DNA of 64,000 bases, from the NCBI GenBank assembly GCA_015680685.1, contig MNCI01029357.1, positions 174,391-238,390 on the forward strand, in the 5' to 3' direction. The notes below the pieces were generated by a model. That model ran no database searches. It was not told where the DNA came from and saw only the letters and a program-made list of their open reading frames with translations. The first letter of the stretch is position 1, and each line of letters opens with the position of its first letter. A program made the translations under genes and the position numbers. This document shows positions 56,940 through 64,000 of this stretch, in pieces. This stretch comes from Gnetum montanum. Its lineage: Eukaryota; Streptophyta; Gnetopsida; Gnetales; Gnetaceae.

Positions 56940-57190
56940 GCATAAAATATGTAAGGCTAGCATATTAAGCTAACTTGTAAAATGTAATCAGCTAACTTAT
57001 TAAGCTAACTTGTAAAATGTAATATGCTAACCTATTAAGCTAACTTGTAAAATGTAATAAGCTAACTTATCAAAATTCTAGCTTATTTAGGGGCTAACAT
57101 ATTAAGAGTTTTAACTTATGAAACTCTAACATATTAAGAGTTTCAACTTATGAAACATCAACATATTAAGTGCAATTGCAATGAAAAAAT
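56940..57190. repeat. Short tandem repeats in the B3 leader
   Basis: Repeats of ATTAAGCTAACTTGTAAAATG with a period near 37 bp (56965-57070), then TATTAAGAGTTTTAACTTATG (57090-57170). Placed upstream of gag, like the repeat leader of B1. Confidence 0.7.
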
Positions 57191-57417
57191 AAAAAAAAAA
57201 TAAAAAAAGTTTCTAATGTATTTCAGCAATTCTAGGAGAAATACTAATAGATTTCAATGTATATGAAAACACTAAAAAAACATTTGTAGCTTGCAATTAG
57301 AAAAATAGACAAGGTCTTATGCACTGCAACTACAAAGATAAAAAATTTTAGAAAATAAGAGCTACAGACATTTTGGATTAAATGAAAAATTCAATGTGCT
57401 TTTTTATAGTTTTTTTT
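57191..57417. other. A-rich spacer
   Basis: No gene; an A-rich stretch between the B3 leader and the first family A leader. Confidence 0.4.
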
Positions 57418-58369
57418 ATTAGTTAGAATCATTGCAACTTTAAGGTTCAATCCAATGATGTGAAGGATTTTTACTACATCCTAGAAGTGCACAAACCTAA
57501 CCAAATGTCTCTGGAAATGGTGCCAATGATGAGTGGCAAGTAGACCCTACACTTAACCATATGAATCACAAGCATTTACACATGATCCAGTCAAATTCCA
57601 AGGACTTCTAGGTTTCTACATACATTGGTCTAGGAAGTGAATCAACTATTGCAATTATTATCTTTCTAGTTACACTTGTGAGTACAAGGGTACGGTTAAG
57701 TATAATTGAGGCATATGATTTTTATCTTATAGAATAAAGAATAAGGTAATTATTTGCTAAATTAATCTAACTAACGAAAACTTAACTAATCCTAACATAA
57801 GCATCCATTTCTAGTTGTTGTACACATCCTGAACATTTATAGCACTACTAGGTTACCAAACATTAAATGTTATTAGGATTACCAAGCATTACACATATTC
57901 TTGAAGTGGTTGTACTTATGTTTACTATTTAATTTATCTTAATTAATTACTTTAATTACTTAAAACATTAAAGGAAATTCCTTAAAATATTAAATGATTA
58001 GAGAAATAATTAACCTAGTCCAAGTGCTGCAAGGTTTGAACAGAAAGCTTATCTTTATTATTGCACACATTGAAGTTCTTAGGTATAATAGTACTCAAAT
58101 AAATATCTGTACACTCTTTGACTCCTACAGTGGACACTGAGAAAATATTCTAACTTTTGAATGGGAAAACTACTAGAGATTCACTACAACTTTTGAAAAG
58201 AATGTCATAAATGTAGCAAAAGGTGCACATTTATAGGTAGAAACAGACCATCGATGGGTACACATCAATGAGACAAACCATGTGTCAAAGGGATCACATT
58301 GACGAGATCCCATTAATGGGGTCGCATTCATGGCATCCTATTGATGCGGCCAAACCATGTAACTCATTA
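57418..58369 (-). repeat. Old family A leader and LTR, copy 1
   Basis: Leader 57418-57526 (primer-site remnant ending GGTGCCAA) followed by an LTR 57527-58369 starting TGATGAGTGG and ending ACTCATTA. Strongly decayed. No family A gag follows to the left; decayed B3 sequence lies there instead. Confidence 0.75.
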
Positions 58370-59332
58370 GTTAGAATGATTATGACTTGAGGATTAATCA
58401 AACAATGTTGAATAATTTCCAGTAAGTTTTGGATAGTGCACGAGACTTGCTAAAGTCCCTGACAACTGCTCCAATGATGATCAATGAGTATACCCTACAT
58501 CCAACCATATGAATTACTAACTTTCACTCAGTAATCCAGTTACATTCTATAGACTTTAGTTCTCTAGGTACACTAGCTTCTAGGAAGTAAAACTAACCAT
58601 TGTAATTGTTGTCTTCCACTTCCACTTGTGAAGTGCAAGTTTATGGTTAAGTGTAACTAAGGCATATGATTTTTATCATTTTATCTTTTATAAATTAAAT
58701 TTCTTAATGAACAAGAATAAAGAATAAAGTAATTTAAGGTTTAAATAATCTAATAACTAGCTATCACTTAACTAATCCTAACATAAGCATCCATTCCCAT
58801 TTGTTGTACACATCTTGAACACATATAGTACTACTGGGTTACCAAGCATTAAGCATTACTGGGATTACAAAGTATTAAATATATGCTTGAAGTGGTTGTA
58901 CTTATGTTTTCTATTTAATCTATATTAATTAATTACTTATTTACTTAAAAACATCAAAGGAAACTGCTTGAGTATTAATTTCTTACAGAAAATAATTTAT
59001 CTAGCCCAAGCACTACAAGGTTTGATCAAAAAGCTTTTCTTTATTGCCACACATACTGACGTGGTTAGGCATAACAATGCTCGAATAAAGATCCATACAC
59101 TCTTTAACTCGTACTACGAGCACTCAAAAAATATTCTAACTTTTGAGTGGAAAAACTGCTAGAGATTTGCAACAACTATGAGACTTATGCCATAAATGCG
59201 GTGGGTAGGCACAAATTTATAGGCAAAATAGGATACCCCATCGATGGGTACACATCAATGGGTCAAACTCTACATCGATAGGATCATGTCAACGAGATCC
59301 CGTCAATGCAACCAAACCATGATGACTCATCT
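58366..59332 (-). repeat. Old family A leader and LTR, copy 2
   Basis: Leader 58366-58474 (primer-site remnant CCTGACAACTGCTCCAA) and LTR 58475-59332 (TGATGATCAATGAG...ACTCATCT). The leader starts with the same ATTAGTTAGAAT as copy 1, so the pair is a head-to-tail duplication of 948 bp. Confidence 0.75.
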
Positions 59333-59557
59333 ATTTTGAAGCAAGAGTGGATAACATGTTGATCAATAATAACAATGAGCTAGATTTAACTAATGTTCTT
59401 TTGTCTAAAGCTATTTAGGTATATATTAAGAAGAGGCTTTCTTGTATAAAAACTTGGTTTGATGTGGACTATTGAATATCTTTTAAAAATATAATGGCTT
59501 CACATCTTGATTTTTTAATGCTAAAGAATTTTAGAAAGCTTATTCAATTTAAGAAAA
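59333..59557. other. Short unassigned stretch
   Basis: AT-rich; nothing recognised. Confidence 0.4.
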
Positions 59558-59640
59558 TTGATGTGATGTGATATCGCACGATATCGCGTACGCAATATCG
59601 TGGCCATCGCGATATCTATAAATAAGAGGCGGCTCTCTCT
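59558..59640 (+). repeat. Inverted fragment of family A LTR
   Basis: GATATCGCGTACGCAATATC through CTATAAATAAGAGGCGGC is the reverse complement of the U3-TATA part of the neighbouring family A LTR (compare 60390-60440). It lies 10 bases left of the A2 LTR and in opposite orientation. Confidence 0.7.
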
Positions 59641-59650
59641 TGTTTACCAT

Positions 59651-60483
59651 TGATGAGTGGCGAGGTACCCATACACTCAACCATACGAATACGAGCGTAC
59701 ACGCTCGATCCGGTCGAACTCTGCAGACTAAATGCCTTAACGCCACAAGAAACACTTGGGGTTAATTGTTCATTGTCTTCCCAGGCTTTCTTGTAAGTGT
59801 CACGGTGTATGGTTAAGCAAGTATGAGGTATATGATTTTTTTGGTATTTTCATGGTTTATCTTCTATGCTATGAGAGGAAGGGTTGAGAAAACTAAACTA
59901 ACTCTAACTAATGTCCTAGTCTAAATTAACTAGCGTCAGCATCCGTTCCCACTTACCGGACACACCCTGAACTATGCAACNCACCCGTGGGTGCTCGTAA
60001 CTAAGTCGTACTTATCACACGTTCTAGCCTAGCAATGAGCAGCCGATGCTCGTAGTTAAGTCGTACTCATGCGTTGCGTCAAGTAGCCGATTCCTTGATT
60101 AGCCGTACACGTCCGTAGATGCTCATAATCAATTCGTACTTTAACGCACTAGGAAAGTAGTAAATAAAAGCAATAAATAAAGCCACGTGCTGCAAGGTTT
60201 ATCCAATCAAGTTCTTCTTTATTGTCATACACAACTTGGGTTTAGGTTACAAGTTGCTCGAATAAAGAGTCGTTCACTCTAGGACTCCTACTGCGGGCAC
60301 ATGGGGAAAAATTCTAACTCTGGAGTGATCAATCTGCCAGAGCTTCGCTACTTCTAGCTAGGATTGGGAAATGAGGGGAGTGCCGCCTCTTATTTATAGA
60401 TATGACGGCAGACCGCGATATCGCGTACGCAATATCGCAGGGAAAGACGCGATATTGCGGCACATGCAGGTCGCGTCTCATCA
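59651..60483 (-). repeat. A2 3' LTR
   Basis: 833 bp, TGATGAG...CTCATCA. Closer to the A1 5' LTR than to the old copies at 57.5-59.3 kb. An undetermined base (n) at 59981 marks a place where roughly 130 bp present in the A1 LTRs are missing. Confidence 0.9.
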
Positions 60484-60494
60484 AACCCCCATGA
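60484..60494 (-). other. A2 polypurine tract
   Basis: Minus-strand CATGGGGGTT against the LTR edge. Confidence 0.82.
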
Positions 60495-62540
60495 CTGAAT
60501 AAAAACTCGTCCTCAAGTTCCTTACAATGATATAAGGTAGGTATGGGATTATTAGGGAAAATGGAACTAATGGGATGACATGTGAACGATCTTTATTACA
60601 AGACTTGACAAAAATTGGTGTTCATGAAAACAAGGGTGAACACCTTATTACAATGACATCAGGCCATATTTGGTAGCTGAGAGAAAAGAGGAGAGAGAAT
60701 AGAAGAGAAGAAGAGAGAAGAGTCTTGCTGCTGCCAACGCCTAGATTGCGCCTTTCGTTGTCCATCCGTAAGTGCATTATCCATTCCACTCCTTGCATAG
60801 CTGCTTCAGCGCTGCTCCACTCCAAGTGTTTGCTCCAGATCCATTCCATTATTTATTGAATCACCATCTGCACACACAACATAATCATATATTAGCAAGG
60901 GTAATTGAATCATTAAGTAAATAATACCTTGCTACGGTTTAGGTTCATTGGCTAAGTTGTGGTATGGCTGATATGGATCTGGGAATGTGTAGATGAGGAC
61001 TACCGAAGGTGTAGGGGTTAGAAAGAGAAACGAAAAAATTCGGGGCTTAGGATAAAAACCAAAAAATCAGGCCCCATACCCCCATGACTAATCGCGAACC
61101 TACGGTAGCGTTAGAATGGAGAAAGAAAAGGAGTAAGAAAGATAGGTAAAAAGGAACAACTATGGCATCAGTGAAAAGGGATGTCATGATGGGAATGAAC
61201 AAAAATGATAATTAATTACAAAATGTTAAGGAAAAGAAGTTAACTAGTGTTCCAAATAGGAATGTCAGTGGGTCCTCCCCAAAGTAGGCTCATACCCTTA
61301 ATGCCCTGATAATCCCACATTCAAAAGAGTCCGTAGGCGGTGGGACTGTCCGAGGGAACAAGAGTTAAAGGCTTAACCGGGAAAATTTACCAAAAAGGTA
61401 ATAAAACATCAACCAAAATATATACTAATGATACAACCGGCAATGAGGTGAACAATGGAGAGAAGGATGGGAAGGAAAGAAGTGGAATGGGATCCCAAGG
61501 ACAAGGTGGTATACGGCCCCCTTGTGTATTGCATGATTAATGTGACTTGGTGAATCTCATTCCAACTCCAGGCTCAAACCAACCACTTTCAGTGACTTCG
61601 CATCAATGCATGTGGTTGAACCATCCACTTGGAGAACAAGGATGCATCTTCGAAGAGCCACCACCATTCCGACGAAACAAAGGAGAGAATGGGAAGCGAG
61701 AAGGGCCTTAGTTAGAGGGAACACTTTGGCTCCATAACCAGTGCTTGCAGCCCAAATTTTTATTTCGTCTAAGGGGTGTGCTTTGGATCCTCCCTTTTGC
61801 ATTTTTTTTTTGTTTTTTTTTGTGTTTTGTGTTTTTTTGCGTGGGGGCTACACCATGCAAATACTTCTTTATTTTTATTGTCTCAGCTTCCGATTATTGT
61901 GTAACATCGGAACGGTAAGAAAACCCAAAAAGAAAACATCCAAGCACCCAAGTGAATGACCAACACAAAGCATCAAGTTCCCTTGAAGTCACACCCTTTG
62001 CAAATCCCTGAGTCCTTCCTTAGTTTGAGAAATGCCCAGTCACCAGTTCATTAGAGTTCTTATTAAAAGGGAACTCTACATTTCCAAGCCAAGGGAAATC
62101 ATAGACTTGATGGATGGATGGATGAAGTGATCTCATTGCCTGCCATATCAAAAGAACATACCTTGGTATCAACAATGTAACTTAAAGGTAAAAACCAACA
62201 TCAGCAATCAATGAAAAACAGTTCATCCCATCGGCCCGAACACTTATTGGCTGACGAACGTACATGATGGATGACACACACACACACACACACACATCAA
62301 AAAATGGAAAAATTATAACGATGTTGTAAAAAAAAAATAAGAAAAGTTAAAGAAATTTGTAAAACAAAAATTAGAAAAGTTAAGAAATTTGTAAAACAAA
62401 AATGTAAAAAACAAAAACGTTGTAAAACAAAAATGTGTAAAACAAAAACTGAAAAAGAACTGAGGGCCCCATAAGATTAGCATAGGTGGCCATCTCCCCC
62501 ATGACTGAATTGTAAGGGAGACATTCTAAAAAGTGAGCGC
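60495..62540 (-). other. A2 3' region
   Basis: Matches A1 1739-3710. Contains minus-strand frames 60622-60849 and 61557-61802. The second reads IWAASTGYGAKVFPLTKALL and stays open for 81 codons; its A1 counterpart is shifted. AC repeats near 62275-62296 and GTAAAACAAAAA repeats at 62350-62450. No domain recognised. Confidence 0.6.
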
Positions 62541-63330
62541 CTATTTGAATTTCTAAGTAATGCCCAACTTCTCCCAAATGATGACCTTAGATTCAGGGGT
62601 GGAAGTTGGCGACGCTCACGTTCCAATGTATCTATGCCACAGTTGTTTGCATGAGTTTCCTCAGTTCGTTCCATGCATATTTTTTTGCCTCTACGAGAGG
62701 CTGTCAACCACGGGGTGTCCACTACTTCTTGCGTGGTTGCTACATACAGGAATCTTTGTTGTAGAATCTCATGGGCACACCTGTTACATGGAGACATTTC
62801 CTCCATGTCGTCACCCGATGAATCACTGTATGTGATGCATGGAACTATCCTCTTCTCGATCTTTCCACATATGTTGATCTTGGAGATTTCCAAGGAAAGA
62901 TCGCGGATCCTAAGGCATGCGTCTACTGTACTTAGTCATTCCCTTCCCATTATAATTGGGAAGTCCCCTTCGTTGTTGTTAACATCGATCACTAGGAAAT
63001 CCGCTGGGTAGGAAAAACCACACACAGTGGTAATAACATCCTCCATCAATCCTAAGGGAAAGGTGATGGACTGGTCTGCCAGCTCAAGTTGGATGTTGCT
63101 CTTCTTAAGTTGGGGCAAGTTCGAGGCGTGATACATCTTTCATGAAATTAAGTTGACTCCGGAACCTGAGTCAAGAAGAGCTCGATGTGGTGCATTCCTA
63201 GCAATCTGCAAATGAATAAAGGGACTCCCAGGATCAGTTAGTTTCCTAGGAAGGTGGCCTACCTTGATCCAGTCAGTTACGGTATGTGTTAACATAACCG
63301 TATGAGTTACACTCCCTTGGACTGAAGGGT
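62541..63330 (-). pseudogene. A2 protease and following linker
   Basis: In one frame with gag. The active site ALLDSGSGVNLIS lies at the end of the 63140-63946 block, followed by an in-frame TGA, then LELADQSITFPLGL and FPIIMGRE (62936-63136). The linker 62541-62893 continues MEISKINICGKIEKRIV and runs into the deletion junction, so the frame ends in 3' region sequence (FSHGGDGHLC). Cleavage of gag would need readthrough of the TGA. Confidence 0.82.
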
Positions 63331-64000
63331 GCTCCGAAAAGTTAGTAGTTAGAGGCCTATACGTGTACCCGTCCGCTTGTTGTTGCGAGAGTCTATCCAA
63401 GATCCTAGTTCTGAAAAAGGGTCTCTTTTTTATATAGTTATCACCAAAACTAGTATCCGGTTGGATATTTACACTCTGAATATTTACATCTCTCGCGGCG
63501 TGACGTTGCTGCGGTTGGGTAGGCAATTCCCCTTGAATTGTTGGAGCAGGAGGTGTTATGGGAACTACTTGAGGAAGCAGTGTGGGTGGAGTTAGAGGAT
63601 GGATGGGATGTGAGATGTATCCTGGAGGAGAAGGAGTCCTTTTGAAGTACTCCCAAGCGTGGTAGTCACGTTGTGGGGTAGTGTGACCCAAAGAGTCACC
63701 TGGAGAAACCGGCTGCTGCACATAATAACCATAAGGATCGGGCTGCCGGTAAGGGTATTGTTGTGATGGCAGTGGCATCCCCCACAACTGTGGGCATTGC
63801 CACTGTTGATGTTGTCCGATGGGCTGCGGAGGTGTTTCACTTGGATAATACGTTAGGGGTTGGTGGAACTGCCTTGGGTTGCCTTGTGGATAAGGTAACC
63901 TTCTGGGTGTTTGTCGTTGATTAAGCCTTGGATTTAATGCATACACCCCAGACTCCTGCAGATGTGAGATGATTGGACAACATCCCTTAGGATGGTCATA
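63140..64000 (-). CDS. A2 gag C-terminal tail with start of protease
   Basis: Open from beyond the visible ATG at 63946 to 63140; the true gag start lies outside the window. Pro/Gln/Tyr-rich (PPQPIGQHQQWQCPQ, YRQPDPYGYYVQQPVSPGD), then a basic, polar linker (KKRPFFRTRILDRLSQQQAD), then THTVMLTHTVTDWIKVGHLP which leads into the protease. It matches A1 7379-8050, where the frame has stops, so A2 is the better preserved copy here. Role: particle protein of family A. Confidence 0.8.
   Translation of the reverse strand, partial: YDHPKGCCPIISHLQESGVYALNPRLNQRQTPRRLPYPQGNPRQFHQPLTYYPSETPPQPIGQHQQWQCPQLWGMPLPSQQYPYRQPDPYGYYVQQPVSPGDSLGHTTPQRDYHAWEYFKRTPSPPGYISHPIHPLTPPTLLPQVVPITPPAPTIQGELPTQPQQRHAARDVNIQSVNIQPDTSFGDNYIKKRPFFRTRILDRLSQQQADGYTYRPLTTNFSEHPSVQGSVTHTVMLTHTVTDWIKVGHLPRKLTDPGSPFIHLQIARNAPHRALLDSGSGVNLIS

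Larger units (their letters stand above)
36300..57190 (-). mobile_element. Element B3: very old Tat/Ogre-like copy, interrupted by C1
   Basis: Decayed pol (36300-39780) and protease-gag (53560-56890) lie on the minus strand in the order and direction of B1, with the last exon of the antisense gene between them (52358-52430). After removing the 5.6-kb C1, the middle region is about 7 kb against 5.2 kb in B1, so one element is the simplest reading. The middle also contains an IDD gene fragment and a tandem array. Joining the two halves is an inference. Confidence 0.5.
59651..64000 (-). mobile_element. Element A2: family A copy lacking RT-integrase, runs off the window
   Basis: LTR 59651-60483, purine tract, 3' region equal to A1 1739-3710, then directly the linker, protease and gag tail (62540-64000). 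A stretch of about 2.9 kb (A1 about 3712-6575) is missing: RT, RNase H and integrase. The junction lies near 62540, where both parents have GAGC-like sequence. The gag core, N-terminus and 5' LTR lie beyond the window. Confidence 0.85.

Noticed and set aside
1-64000. tRNA, rRNA or other structural RNA genes
   Set aside because: None seen by eye on either strand; the tRNA-like matches are primer binding sites of the retrotransposons.

Overview
The window is plant nuclear DNA from a large, repeat-rich genome. I see no intact host gene. Nearly everything is LTR retrotransposon, layered by nested insertion. The plant origin rests on plant-type Ty3/gypsy and Ty1/copia elements, a tRNA-Asp-type primer site, a plant-mobile-domain-like protein and a fragment of an INDETERMINATE DOMAIN (IDD) zinc-finger gene, a plant-only family. 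The species cannot be named from the sequence alone.

Three families are labelled here. Family A is Athila-like Ty3/gypsy: A1 at 767-28428, A2 from 59651 off the right end, and two old LTRs at 57527-59332. Family B is Tat/Ogre-like Ty3/gypsy with two RNase H domains: B1 at 8546-26149, B2 split between 1-766 and 28434-about 34200, and B3 about 36300-57190, very decayed. Family C is Ty1/copia: C1 at 43583-49138 and a lone LTR near 34200-35262. All A and B elements read on the minus strand; C1 reads on the plus strand.

The left 34 kb is a three-level nest. B2 is oldest. A1 inserted into B2 (imperfect 5-bp duplication GGGTC/GGATC). B1 then inserted into the gag gene of A1 (perfect duplication ACGAT at 8541-8545 and 26150-26154). 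LTR divergence agrees: about 3 percent over the first 150 bp of the B1 LTRs, visibly much more between the A1 LTRs.

B1 is the most interesting object. On the minus strand it has gag, protease, RT, RNase H, archaeal-type RNase H and integrase. Between protease and RT, on the opposite (plus) strand, lies a separate spliced gene of about eight exons (15399-19743) with its own TATA box at 15129. Its predicted product of about 1,050 residues starts with a degenerate FCP1/HAD phosphatase domain, continues with a plant-mobile-domain-like region and ends in a coiled coil and an acidic tail. Decayed versions of the same antisense gene occur in B2 (28434-30324), and its last exon is recognisable in B3 (52358-52430), so it is a stable part of this lineage. 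Arrays of a short AGTTTA...GYC...GG motif separate the modules of B1, and its LTR U3 and the first intron of the antisense gene carry arrays of 10-bp palindromes such as GCGTATACGC.

The right 30 kb (34-64 kb) is AT-rich and decayed: B3 pol and gag-protease remnants, the IDD pseudogene fragment (40420-40698), C1 with an internal deletion, a decayed tandem array of about 190-bp units (49360-50900), a tandem duplication of leader plus LTR (57418-59332) and A2, which has lost RT, RNase H and integrase but keeps gag-protease.
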